DNA of 23,406 nucleotides from a virus: positions 1 to 23,406 of the IMG/VR virus record IMGVR_UViG_3300023257_000801; one strand, written 5' to 3'. The position numbers and the translations under genes are program-made. The notes below the pieces were generated by a model, which was not told the DNA's origin, ran no database searches, and saw only the letters and a program-made list of their open reading frames with translations. Positions 1 to 7,402 of this stretch are shown here, piece after piece; the stretch's first letter is position 1, and each line of letters opens with the position of its first letter.

Positions 1-2
1 GA

Positions 3-1187
3 GTCATCCACTACCTAGTTGACATGCCCATATCGCCTAAGCGGAAAATGTCAAAAGCCGATGTGCGAAATGGGAATATCAATCCGTATGGCAGTATTAT
101 ATATCCGCACCAGCTAAGAGATTGGTCGCTCGATAAAGAAGGACGATTCCGATGGGTGATCATAGAATCAGTTTTCTACAGAGATCTGGACCCAACGGTA
201 GAGAGAGAAGAGGAGCTTCACTATAAGCTTATCACTACAGAAAATTGGGAGATCCAGAATGAAGATGGTGAGTCGGTAAAGTTTGATGACGGTACTCCCC
301 CGAAAGGGGATAACCCGTTAGGGGTGGTTCCCATTGCGACAATGTATCACACAGCCAATTATGGTGATGACAAAATTGGTGAGTCGCTGATAAAGGACGT
401 TGTATTCATAAATAGAGAGATAATGAATTTTTGCTCTCTCATATCAGAGAGTATTGCACGCCAGGCATTTAGCCAATTGGTGGTCCCCGATGATGGCTCA
501 TTGGCCGAGGCCGCAGAGGACGGAACGGCTAATCCGTTAGTAAAACTTGGTACGTCATCCGTGTGGACTTATAGTTCAGAATCACGCACTATGCCTGCTT
601 ACATTTCTCCAGACGCAGAAATTATATCAACAGTATGGAGATTGACGACTGATCTGGTGAAAGAGTGTTTTCGCCTTGCTTCACTTGTTGGTGGAACTTC
701 AGATCTTTACACCCAGTCTTCAGGTCGTCAGTCACAGATGAGCTTTATGGGGGTAAATGCAGCCCTGAGTGATAAAGCTATGTCTTATCAGAAATTTGAA
801 AACAGCCTTTCTAGGTTAGCTCTTATGCAGCTTGGTAAGGATGTTGAGAGTTTTGAAGAAGTGAAATATCCAACCAGTTTTGATATTGCAGCTCTTGAAG
901 AGGAACTTCTAAATTATATGAATATTATGGAGCATAATTTTTCACCAGTTCTCAACAAAACCATACAGAAGAATATAGTGCGAAGAGTTATACCCACCAG
1001 TCCTCAAAGTATTCGTACTCAGATAGAATCGGAGATTGAGAGTGGAGACGGCATAGTTGAACCTGTTGCAGCTAATACAGATAGCCTTACAGATGAGCGC
1101 GGTAATCCAAATACAGACTTAGGTAAAACTACCAAGACTAGTGAACAAAAAACTAAAGAAGGAACAAGTCATAGAAAAGAGAAATAA
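3..1187 (+). CDS. Portal protein, 5' partial
   Basis: Portal proteins form the ring at the head vertex through which DNA is packaged and ejected. The reading frame is open to the left edge (first whole codon at base 3), and the ATG at 24 has no Shine-Dalgarno sequence, so the gene begins outside the window. The visible part opens with a segment reading LVDMP, then NPYGSIIYP and DW-x8-RFRWV, and later a GDDKIGESLIKDV segment followed by a helix-rich stretch (INREIMNFCSLISE). These resemble the wing and stem regions of tailed-phage portals. The C-terminal about 60 residues are charged, Thr/Glu/Lys-rich and probably disordered. Its place upstream of scaffold and capsid genes fits. The family call rests on recognised sequence texture and gene order, not a search. 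Confidence 0.8.
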   Translation, partial: VIHYLVDMPISPKRKMSKADVRNGNINPYGSIIYPHQLRDWSLDKEGRFRWVIIESVFYRDLDPTVEREEELHYKLITTENWEIQNEDGESVKFDDGTPPKGDNPLGVVPIATMYHTANYGDDKIGESLIKDVVFINREIMNFCSLISESIARQAFSQLVVPDDGSLAEAAEDGTANPLVKLGTSSVWTYSSESRTMPAYISPDAEIISTVWRLTTDLVKECFRLASLVGGTSDLYTQSSGRQSQMSFMGVNAALSDKAMSYQKFENSLSRLALMQLGKDVESFEEVKYPTSFDIAALEEELLNYMNIMEHNFSPVLNKTIQKNIVRRVIPTSPQSIRTQIESEIESGDGIVEPVAANTDSLTDERGNPNTDLGKTTKTSEQKTKEGTSHRKEK

Positions 1188-1229
1188 CAATCTATCATGA
1201 TATGCAGTGTTAAATGGAGAATATAACCT

Positions 1230-1379
1230 ATGAGATGTTTTCAATGTGGAAATAAAGCCACCATTAAAGACACAGATCCGTACCTTGATGAGTTTCCAGA
1301 ATTGTTGGAGAAAGACGAAGAAAACAAAGAAGAATGGTGGTGTGAAGACTGTTATCAGGATAGGTTAAACAGCATTTAA
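1230..1379 (+). CDS. Small zinc-ribbon protein, 49 aa
   Basis: A short open frame starts at the ATG at 1230 behind a GGAGAATATA ribosome site. The product has two CxxC pairs, CFQC at residues 3-6 and CEDC at 38-41, separated by a Glu/Asp-rich linker. That is the layout of a minimal zinc ribbon. It lies between the portal gene and a gene for an exported protein, in the same direction. Function unknown; tiny zinc ribbons of this type are common in phage genomes and may bind nucleic acid or a host protein. Confidence 0.6.
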   Translation: MRCFQCGNKATIKDTDPYLDEFPELLEKDEENKEEWWCEDCYQDRLNSI

Positions 1380-1424
1380 TAATTTACAGTTTTTGGGAGC
1401 ATAAAAATAAATTGGAGGATAAAG

Positions 1425-2123
1425 ATGAAAAGTACAATATGGGCATTCTTACTTGTATTCCTATTTTCAAGTTGGACTTATGCAATGTCTAAGAACGAAT
1501 TTGCAATTTCCATTTTGAAAGATGGAAATCCTGTTAGGGAGTTTAATGGTGAAGTAGCTGTTCCTTTTGGTACAGAATATAAGATACGTATAAAGAATAA
1601 TAATATTCGTAGATGCTCTGCTACAGTATATATTGATGGGGCTAAAGTTAGCGAGAGAGGCGATTTCATTATTGATTCTACAGACTATCTTGATCTTGAG
1701 CGATTTCTTGATAGATCACTTACTGAAGGAAAGCGGTTCAAATTTGTTCCTATTAATCATCCTGATGTAGATGATTCAAGTAGGGTTGAGAATGGTATTG
1801 TTAAGGTTGAGTTCAGGCTTGAAAAGTTGGCTAGGATAATGTCGAAGGATTGGTATCAAGAAATAGGTACCATTACGATTGCTGGTGATGGTGTTTATTG
1901 GCTTTCAGATGGATCTTTGCTTTTTACAACAGATACTTCAATTACAATTGACACTAGTGATTACACCTTGATCTCTGATATGTCTCAGGTTATCTTATGT
2001 TCATCCACAAGTGCTGGTGCAACTATCTCAGGGGGTTATTCAAGTCAATCGTTTTATAAGGTTGATTTTGAGGGAGAAGATGAAATTGTATCTTTACAAT
2101 TAAGAATGGTTGGTATAAATTAA
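1425..2123 (+). CDS. Exported protein of unknown function
   Basis: The start at 1425 follows a strong ATTGGAGGATAAAG ribosome site. Residues 1-20 form a signal peptide: Lys at 2, a hydrophobic core (IWAFLLVFLFSSW), and a likely cleavage site after TYA. The mature part begins with a predicted beta domain of roughly 110 residues (FAISILKDGNPV, then FGTEYKIRIKNNN, VYIDGAKV and a RF-x10-KRFKF segment), followed by a second Ser/Thr-rich beta region. I do not recognise a catalytic motif. A signal peptide is unusual for a protein encoded next to the portal gene, because head proteins assemble in the cytoplasm. It may act in the envelope of the infected cell, or be a cargo gene. Confidence 0.7.
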   Translation: MKSTIWAFLLVFLFSSWTYAMSKNEFAISILKDGNPVREFNGEVAVPFGTEYKIRIKNNNIRRCSATVYIDGAKVSERGDFIIDSTDYLDLERFLDRSLTEGKRFKFVPINHPDVDDSSRVENGIVKVEFRLEKLARIMSKDWYQEIGTITIAGDGVYWLSDGSLLFTTDTSITIDTSDYTLISDMSQVILCSSTSAGATISGGYSSQSFYKVDFEGEDEIVSLQLRMVGIN

Positions 2124-2140
2124 TTCTATCGGAGAATGTT

Positions 2141-2323
2141 ATGGCTGAAATTATTAAGCCCCTAAAGATTAGAAAGTTAGATAAATCAGTTATTATAAAT
2201 GTTACAATAAAGTACACAAAAGAATTTAGAATACGTTTAGCAATAGCTAAATATTTAATTCGAGTTGTTGGGTGGGTTCTCGATTGTAGTGTGATTGTTA
2301 AAAATAATTCTATCGGAGGATAA
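2141..2323 (+). CDS. Hypothetical small basic protein, 60 aa
   Basis: The frame starts with ATG after CTATCGGAGAATGTT. The product is Lys/Ile-rich with a moderately hydrophobic stretch around residues 34-53. Its last codons read through the Shine-Dalgarno sequence of the next gene and its stop is 1 base before that gene's ATG, so the two are probably translationally coupled. The same ATTCTATCGGAG ribosome-site sequence occurs in front of this gene and the next. No function recognised. Confidence 0.5.
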   Translation: MAEIIKPLKIRKLDKSVIINVTIKYTKEFRIRLAIAKYLIRVVGWVLDCSVIVKNNSIGG

Positions 2324-2324
2324 T

Positions 2325-2546
2325 ATGGGGGTAATGACAGTTGAAGATAGGAAATGGAGAGCAGAATCAGATGCTTATGCCTTAATGGAAGCAGAGGCTA
2401 TTAGAGCAGACAAATCTAGAATGAATGCTGCTCTTAAGGAGGCCAAGAAATTAGCTGTCAAGAAGGAAAAAGAGGTTAAAGCTATAAAGAAGGTTGCTAA
2501 TAAGAAGCCTATTAAAAATAAAAAACAAGCAAGGAAAAGGAAATAA
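2325..2546 (+). CDS. Small Lys/Ala-rich protein next to scaffold
   Basis: I chose the ATG at 2325 because CGGAGG lies 5-6 bases upstream; an earlier in-frame ATG at 2295 lies inside the previous gene and lacks a ribosome site. The 73-residue product has an acidic-to-neutral helical N-terminus (about residues 6-35: EDRKWRAESDAYALMEAEAI) and a very basic Lys-rich tail. Small proteins with this texture often sit just upstream of the scaffold in phages with this head-gene order. Function unknown; the tail could contact DNA or another head protein. Confidence 0.6.
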   Translation: MGVMTVEDRKWRAESDAYALMEAEAIRADKSRMNAALKEAKKLAVKKEKEVKAIKKVANKKPIKNKKQARKRK

Positions 2547-2573
2547 TAATCTATTGGAGGATAAAAGAATAAT

Positions 2574-3491
2574 ATGACAGACGAAGAGAAAGCAGCTCAG
2601 GCTGAGGCGGAGGCTAAAGCAGAAGCTGAAGAGAAAGAAGCGGATGCTAAAAAGAAGAAAGAAGGGAAAGACGAAGATGTTGATTCCCTAAAAGAAGAAC
2701 TTAAAAAGGTAATTGGACAAAGGGATTCTGCAAAAACAGATAAACGTAAGCTCAAAAAAGACTTGGATGAGATCAGGAGTACTATAAAAGATATTCCAGA
2801 TAAATCTGATATTGAGACAATGATTGAAGAGCTTAAAGATCTCAAAGAGTATAAAACTGGAGTAACCGAAAAAGAGGAAGAGGACAAACTCAAGAATGCA
2901 GATGAGTTTGAAAGGAAGTCATTAGAGTTTGAAAGACAATTCAATAAGCTGAAAGATAAGATGGCTAGTGAGACAACTGCTCTTTCCTCTAAAGTTGAAG
3001 AAAAAGAAAAAGAATTAGAACAAAAAGAAGAGCATATAAATCTTTTGAGAGGGGCTAAGCTTGAGAATGAGATTACTAAAGTGGCTGTAAAACATAAGGC
3101 ACTTAATCCATCTCAGGTTGTTAGGCTGCTTGAGAGAGAATTTAGTTACGACTCGGATTTGGATAAATTCGTTTTTTTGGAACGTGATGCTAAAGGTAAA
3201 TTGAAGGATGAGAAGACTGTCGAGGAGAGGGTCGAAGACTTTCTATCAGATGAGGACAATGAGAATTTGATAGAAGCTACGATCAATACGGAGGGCACCG
3301 GAACCAAGCAGTCAGAGACGTCTACAACTACTAAGAGCACACAAAAGCAGACAGATGGCTATGACCCAAAAGATGAGGCTCTTATCAAAGAGGCCGATTT
3401 CAAGCGACTTAGTGTTGAGGATTTAATTGATACTAAGAAGCTGAGGGATGCTAAATTTGCTGCAATTGAAGAGAAAAGAAAGAACTTATAA
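2574..3491 (+). CDS. Capsid scaffolding protein
   Basis: Scaffolding proteins nucleate procapsid assembly around the portal and leave before DNA is packaged. This 305-residue protein is very rich in Glu, Lys, Ala and Asp. It has long predicted coiled-coil stretches (about residues 1-60, 70-165) and a more mixed C-terminal part after a Thr/Ser/Gln linker near residues 240-260. It has no signal peptide or catalytic motif. It lies between portal and decoration/major capsid genes, where scaffolds are normally found. The ribosome site GGAGG is about 13 bases from the ATG, somewhat long. The call rests on composition and position; sequence conservation among scaffolds is weak. Confidence 0.75.
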   Translation: MTDEEKAAQAEAEAKAEAEEKEADAKKKKEGKDEDVDSLKEELKKVIGQRDSAKTDKRKLKKDLDEIRSTIKDIPDKSDIETMIEELKDLKEYKTGVTEKEEEDKLKNADEFERKSLEFERQFNKLKDKMASETTALSSKVEEKEKELEQKEEHINLLRGAKLENEITKVAVKHKALNPSQVVRLLEREFSYDSDLDKFVFLERDAKGKLKDEKTVEERVEDFLSDEDNENLIEATINTEGTGTKQSETSTTTKSTQKQTDGYDPKDEALIKEADFKRLSVEDLIDTKKLRDAKFAAIEEKRKNL

Positions 3492-3503
3492 CCCAATGAA
3501 TAT

Positions 3504-3579
3504 GTGGGGGTGAGGAGTAGCTACCTCGTAGAAAGGCACCTATACTGCGTTTCGACCCCCATCACTTAGTATAGGAGGG
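3504..3579 (+). promoter_or_regulatory. Structured leader RNA of HNH gene, pseudoknot on Shine-Dalgarno
   Basis: A G-rich/C-rich stem, GTGGGGGT 3504-3511 with ACCCCCAT 3555-3562 (8 pairs, one G-U), encloses a small hairpin GAGG 3512-3515/CCTC 3524-3527 and a second possible stem CGTAG 3527-3531/CTGCG 3545-3549. Within the enclosed region CCTATACT (3539-3546) is exactly complementary to AGTATAGG (3568-3575), the strand that carries the Shine-Dalgarno GGAGGG (3574-3579). This forms an 8-bp pseudoknot that would hide the ribosome site; part of the second stem competes with it. The same design occurs in the 9176 and 15203 leaders. Confidence 0.6.
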
Positions 3580-3588
3580 TGGTACAAC

Positions 3589-4401
3589 ATGAAATACTGC
3601 GGAAAATGTGGTAATTGGAAGGATGAATCTGCTTTTAGGGTATATAAAGTATTAGACTCAGGTAAGATTTATTATAGACATCCTTGCAGAGATTGTGAGA
3701 ATGCTATAAAGAGATTACGAAGGCAGATAATCAAGGTTCTCAAATACAAAGTTTGGTATGAAGAGAATCAAGAGTATATTGATTTAGGATTGAAGCAATG
3801 TACTGTATGTAATAAATGGAAACCTACAGATGAGTTCTATGCTAGGTATTCCCAATGTAAAGACTGTCACAAAGAGAAGACCCGAAAGAGGTATTATTCT
3901 AGGTCTGAAGAGGCAAAGAAGGCGTATAGAAAAATCTATCGTACTTGGGCCGCCAATAATATAGGCAAGGTACAAGGTTATTCTAAGTGCTACTATGAAA
4001 AGAAGAGGGGTTCTCCCTCTTACAAGATTGGTAAAAATATGTCTAGGGGAATTCATCATTCTTTAGTTGACGGAGAAGGTAAGAATGGCAGACATTGGGA
4101 AGATATTGTAGGTTTCACTATAGATAAACTCAAGGCCTACTTAGAAAGTAACTTTGAGGTAGGTATGTCTTGGAGTAATTACGGGAAGGCTGGATGGCAT
4201 ATAGACCATATTATTCCTAGGAATTCTTATGAATTCACATCCACAGATGACGTGGAGTTTAAAAAATGTTGGAGTTTGGTAAATCTAAGGCCCTGTTGGG
4301 CACTAGAGAATACTTCGATTAAGAAAGATAAAATGGATTGGGATTTAATTAAAAATATCCCTAACTATGAAGATATATTACCAGACAAATTCAATAAGTA
4401 A
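3589..4401 (+). CDS. HNH homing endonuclease with zinc ribbons
   Basis: A free-standing homing endonuclease gene, 270 residues. Its N-terminal half has paired Cys motifs that look like two zinc ribbons (C4-x2-C7 with C33-x2-C36; C71-x2-C74 with C90-x2-C93), likely for DNA binding. The C-terminal half carries an HNH nuclease core: GWHIDHIIP at 202-210 (H204, D206, H207), then N232 and N241 in a NLRP-x6-EN pattern. It sits between scaffold and decoration genes, which are normally adjacent, so it is an insertion in the head module. Its ribosome site is covered by the leader structure described separately. Whether it still cuts DNA is not visible from sequence. Confidence 0.88.
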   Translation: MKYCGKCGNWKDESAFRVYKVLDSGKIYYRHPCRDCENAIKRLRRQIIKVLKYKVWYEENQEYIDLGLKQCTVCNKWKPTDEFYARYSQCKDCHKEKTRKRYYSRSEEAKKAYRKIYRTWAANNIGKVQGYSKCYYEKKRGSPSYKIGKNMSRGIHHSLVDGEGKNGRHWEDIVGFTIDKLKAYLESNFEVGMSWSNYGKAGWHIDHIIPRNSYEFTSTDDVEFKKCWSLVNLRPCWALENTSIKKDKMDWDLIKNIPNYEDILPDKFNK

Positions 4402-4419
4402 AAGGATGGTGAATAATTA

Positions 4420-4887
4420 ATGGCAGAAATTAGGTATGGAATAAGGGAAGGTGATGGCAAGGGTAGAGAATATCCTGTAGCCAGCAGCCAAGTATTTTAT
4501 CGTAGAGGTGGAAAGTTTGTATTTATGGACAGCACTGGTGCTGTTACATTAGCAGACTGTAATGCAGCTACTACGGTAATGGGTTGGGCAGTAACGCCCA
4601 AGGATGATAGTGGGCAGGCTTATTGGACTTCTAGTTCAACAGCCAAGGCTGATCGAGTATTTGTTATATACGATCTCGCTAACGGTGTTTTTGAAATGCC
4701 GTGTTCGGATACCTCACTAACGGCCACTAACGTGGGCCAGGGAGCTGCAATTGTAACTTCTGGTGGTATGCAGTATGCCGATATCGGCAACACCGCATCT
4801 GTTGAGATGCTGACTGTTGTTGACTTCGATGACACGAATGACACAGTATTCGTGAAAGTAAAGCCCAAATATTGGGAAAATGTATAA
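4420..4887 (+). CDS. Head decoration (capsid cement) protein
   Basis: 155 residues, mostly short beta strands with Gly/Thr/Ser-rich turns, no signal peptide and no catalytic motif. It lies immediately upstream of the major capsid gene (16 bases), the usual place for head stabilisation proteins that bind the outside of the expanded capsid. The N-terminal segment (YPVASSQVFYRRGGKFVFM) and the later VMGWA segment resemble cement proteins of the DUF2190 type, though I cannot confirm the family. Base composition is clearly less AT-rich than the neighbouring endonuclease gene. Confidence 0.6.
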   Translation: MAEIRYGIREGDGKGREYPVASSQVFYRRGGKFVFMDSTGAVTLADCNAATTVMGWAVTPKDDSGQAYWTSSSTAKADRVFVIYDLANGVFEMPCSDTSLTATNVGQGAAIVTSGGMQYADIGNTASVEMLTVVDFDDTNDTVFVKVKPKYWENV

Positions 4888-4903
4888 GGGAGGTGTTTAG
4901 AGT

Positions 4904-5869
4904 ATGGCAGGTGTACATAGAAGTCAGTTTACAGAAAGCATGAAAAAGGACGCCTATAAATATTTCTGGGAAGCTTATCCCGAAATGCCTCCGGTTTATG
5001 AGGAACTTTTTGAAATTGTTCCTTCGGACGCGGCCTACGAACAATTCACTTCGGCCATTGGCCTTGGAGAGTTGTTAGAAAAGCCTGAAGGCGAGGACAT
5101 GCAGACCGATACTCCGATTGAATCCTACACCATAGTGTGTAAGAATCGTTCTTTTGGTCGTATTGTTCGTATGAGTTATGAGACTGTTGCGGATGCTCAG
5201 AAGGTTGGGAATATGCTGCAGACTACTGTCGGTACTTGGGGTAGACAGCTCCCAATTACCAAAGAGAAGTTCTACGCTAAATTTTTCAACCATGGGGCGT
5301 TAACTGCAGGGAGAGATGATCCGTTTGATAATACCATTACTGGTGTTGTTACCGATTCGTCTGGAGACTTTATTTATGATAGTCTTCCTCTGTTTGATAC
5401 AGCGCATCCTGATAAGGTTGGTAATACGTATATTAATTATACTGCGACTAGGGCGCTGACTGCGGCTAATATTAAGACCACGTATACTACGTTTACTACT
5501 ACTAACAACAGGGATGAGAGAGGGGATATCATAGATATCTCTCCTGATACTCTGTTAATCCCGCCGGCACTTAAGTTTACTGCCGATGAGATTCTTAATA
5601 GTACGTTGATTCCTGGATCACAGGACAACGATGTGAATGTTTTGAAGAGTATTGTGGCTCCGCTTCAGTGGCATTATCTTACTGATGTTGATGGTTGGTT
5701 CTTACTGAAACGCAAGTTTGGTTTCATGGCAACTGATCGCCAAGATATCGAGTTAGACTTTTGGCAGGATGAGACTTCCAAGGACTATTTTGCTTCAGTA
5801 TTTACGAGATGGGGTGGATGCATAACTAATTGGAGGGGCACTTATGCAGCAAATATTGCTGCAAGTTAA
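4904..5869 (+). CDS. Major capsid protein (Mu gpT-like, HK97 fold)
   Basis: 321 residues, a normal length for a major capsid protein without a cleaved delta domain. The N-terminal part includes PPVYEELFEIVPSDAAYEQF and a TDTPIESYTIVCKNRSFGR segment, typical of the Mu-like head subunit (gpT) family. The later region contains DTAHPD and an ISPDTLLIPPAL-x8-LNST segment characteristic of the same group, and the C-terminus has the aromatic-rich YLTDVDGWFLLKRKFG-type beta region. A GGGAGGTG ribosome site precedes the ATG. Scaffold, decoration and capsid genes follow the classical order. The last codons contain a stem that may be part of a transcription terminator. Confidence 0.88.
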   Translation: MAGVHRSQFTESMKKDAYKYFWEAYPEMPPVYEELFEIVPSDAAYEQFTSAIGLGELLEKPEGEDMQTDTPIESYTIVCKNRSFGRIVRMSYETVADAQKVGNMLQTTVGTWGRQLPITKEKFYAKFFNHGALTAGRDDPFDNTITGVVTDSSGDFIYDSLPLFDTAHPDKVGNTYINYTATRALTAANIKTTYTTFTTTNNRDERGDIIDISPDTLLIPPALKFTADEILNSTLIPGSQDNDVNVLKSIVAPLQWHYLTDVDGWFLLKRKFGFMATDRQDIELDFWQDETSKDYFASVFTRWGGCITNWRGTYAANIAAS

Positions 5870-5877
5870 ACTTTTTT
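5845..5877 (+). terminator. Possible terminator at end of capsid gene
   Basis: An 8-bp stem TGCAGCAA (5845-5852)/TTGCTGCA (5856-5863) with a 3-base loop overlaps the last codons of the capsid gene. A run of six T follows at 5872-5877. The T run lies about 8 bases beyond the stem, so the signal is imperfect. A strong promoter begins 33 bases later, which supports a transcript boundary here. Confidence 0.4.
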
Positions 5878-5909
5878 ACTTATATCATATTTGACATATA
5901 CGATTTTAC

Positions 5910-5938
5910 TTGACATATATGTTCAAATGTGATATAAT
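5910..5938 (+). promoter_or_regulatory. Perfect sigma70-type promoter
   Basis: TTGACA (5910-5915), 17-base spacer, TATAAT (5933-5938), both boxes matching the consensus exactly. The expected start is around 5945, at AAAAGTGGGGATAG. A second TTGACATATA lies 19 bases upstream (5891) without a good -10 box. The downstream promoter at 12363 shares GTGATATAAT and AAAAGTGRGGATAG. It would drive the region 2 genes from a free-standing endonuclease onward. Confidence 0.85.
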
Positions 5939-5945
5939 ATAGTCA

Positions 5946-6002
5946 AAAGTGGGGATAGGGTCATTCCCGAAAAGAGGTTTTCCTGACCTCCCTCCCCACT
6001 TT
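5946..6002 (+). promoter_or_regulatory. 5'-terminal hairpin of the region 2 transcript
   Basis: AAAGTGGGGA (5946-5955) pairs perfectly with TCCCCACTTT (5993-6002). Inside, GGG 5958-5960 can pair with CCC 5990-5992, and GAGGT 5974-5978 with ACCTC 5986-5990. The predicted transcription start lies at or one base before the stem, so the hairpin caps the RNA 5' end. There is no T run directly after it, which argues against a terminator. Unlike the 3504, 9176 and 15203 leaders, I find no long complementarity between its loops and the Shine-Dalgarno region. Confidence 0.55.
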
Positions 6003-6033
6003 AAACTAACAGGGGTTATCTTAGGAGGATAAT

Positions 6034-7389
6034 ATGATTATTAAAGCACAGAAAAATGGTAAAGATGTAGATCTAAGTTTAGTTGGTAAATATGGGTACA
6101 AGTGTGTAAGAGTTTGGTATTCGTGTGATGGGTGTGGGGAGGTCAAAGAAACTGTATGGTATGCTCTTCATAGAAAAGATAGAGTAGAGCACCAATACTG
6201 TAGAAAATGTACCATAAAGAGAAATGGCTCAGTTCAGAAACGAAAAGATACCTGTACAACTAAGTATGGGTCTGACAACCCAATGAAGGTAGAGAAATTT
6301 GTAGATAAGTTCAAACAGAGCAATTGTGATTTACCAAGCCAACAACGAGTTGATGTAAGTGTTATTAGGGAAAGTTTTGAGTCCAAGAAGTACATATTAG
6401 ATGCAGATTTAGAAAAAACTTATGTTAATAATAAAACACCTATAAATTATATTTGTCCTAAAGGACACGATTATTCTATTTCATGGAATAGTTGGATTAA
6501 TGGTAGGGGGTGTTTTGTGTGTGGTAATAGGTTATCTAGAGCTGAACAAGAGATATTTGATTTAATAGAACCTAGTTTTACAGACACCATAAGAAATGAT
6601 AGAACAATAATAAAACCGTTTGAGTTAGATTTGGTAATCCCCTCAAAGAAGTTAGCCATTGAATATTGTGGTTTATACTGGCACTCAGAAAAGTTTAAAA
6701 AAAGCAATTATCATTTAGATAAATTAGAGAAATGTACTAAGGCTGGTTATGATTTGATAACTATATTTGAGGATGAATGGCTTAATCGAAGGGATGTAGT
6801 TGCATCCAGATTATTATATAAGTTAGGGATATCCAATAGTGAAAGAATTGCTGCTCGTAAATGTGAAATTAGAGAAATATCACCTAAAGTAAAGAATGAG
6901 TTCATCAATAAGCACCATCTTCAAGGAGCAGACACTTCTAAAGTTAAGCTGGGGGCATTTTATTCAGATAGGCTTATATCTGTAATGACTTTTGGTAAAC
7001 CTAATGTTTCGAGGCGTAGTGACAATGAATGGGAACTCAACAGGTTCTGTACAGATTTTAATGTTATTTCGGCAGGAATGGCGTCTAAACTTTTTAAGCA
7101 CTTTGTGAAATGTTTTAATCCAAAAACAATGGTAACGTATGGGGATAAAAGATGGTCACGAGGGAATTTGTACCAATACTTAGGATTTGAATATTCACAT
7201 GATTCTAAGCCTAATTACTGGTATATAGTTGGAGATAAGAGAGTACATCGGTTTAACTTCAGAAAATCAGTGCTTTCTAATAAGCTTGAAAATTTTAATA
7301 AGGAACTAACAGAACGTGAGAATATGAGGAATGCAGGATATAGGCGTATATATGATTGTGGTAACACAGCTTGGAAATGGAGTCAATAG
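6034..7389 (+). CDS. EDxHD (Vsr-like) homing endonuclease
   Basis: 451 residues behind a TTAGGAGGATAAT ribosome site. Order of parts: N-terminal Cys-rich finger (C24, C31, C34, C56, C59); a KYGSDNPM motif around 77-84 common in phage homing enzymes; one zinc repeat (about 119-163, NNKTPINYICPKGHDYSISW with closing CFVC) of the kind tandemly repeated in the 9255 gene; the nuclease core ELDLVIPSKKLAIEYCGLYW (197-216) followed by H217, H227 and IFEDEW (244-249), as in the Vsr-related EDxHD family; and a C-terminal domain of about 170 residues (INKHHLQG, GDKRWSRGNLY) shared with Hef-like enzymes. It separates the capsid gene from later structural genes and is first behind a strong promoter. Confidence 0.9.
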   Translation: MIIKAQKNGKDVDLSLVGKYGYKCVRVWYSCDGCGEVKETVWYALHRKDRVEHQYCRKCTIKRNGSVQKRKDTCTTKYGSDNPMKVEKFVDKFKQSNCDLPSQQRVDVSVIRESFESKKYILDADLEKTYVNNKTPINYICPKGHDYSISWNSWINGRGCFVCGNRLSRAEQEIFDLIEPSFTDTIRNDRTIIKPFELDLVIPSKKLAIEYCGLYWHSEKFKKSNYHLDKLEKCTKAGYDLITIFEDEWLNRRDVVASRLLYKLGISNSERIAARKCEIREISPKVKNEFINKHHLQGADTSKVKLGAFYSDRLISVMTFGKPNVSRRSDNEWELNRFCTDFNVISAGMASKLFKHFVKCFNPKTMVTYGDKRWSRGNLYQYLGFEYSHDSKPNYWYIVGDKRVHRFNFRKSVLSNKLENFNKELTERENMRNAGYRRIYDCGNTAWKWSQ

Positions 7390-7402
7390 GAGATGATTTT
7401 AT

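Noticed and set aside
2597-2944. A 115-residue open frame on the minus strand inside the scaffold gene.
   Set aside because: It is the antisense of Glu/Lys-rich coiled-coil codons, giving a Ser/Leu-rich product with no motif or ribosome site. Such long antisense frames are expected there.
5946-6030. A ribosome-site pseudoknot in the leader of the EDxHD endonuclease, to match the other three.
   Set aside because: Only a generic CCTCC-GGAGG match of five bases was found, which is expected in any C-rich leader.
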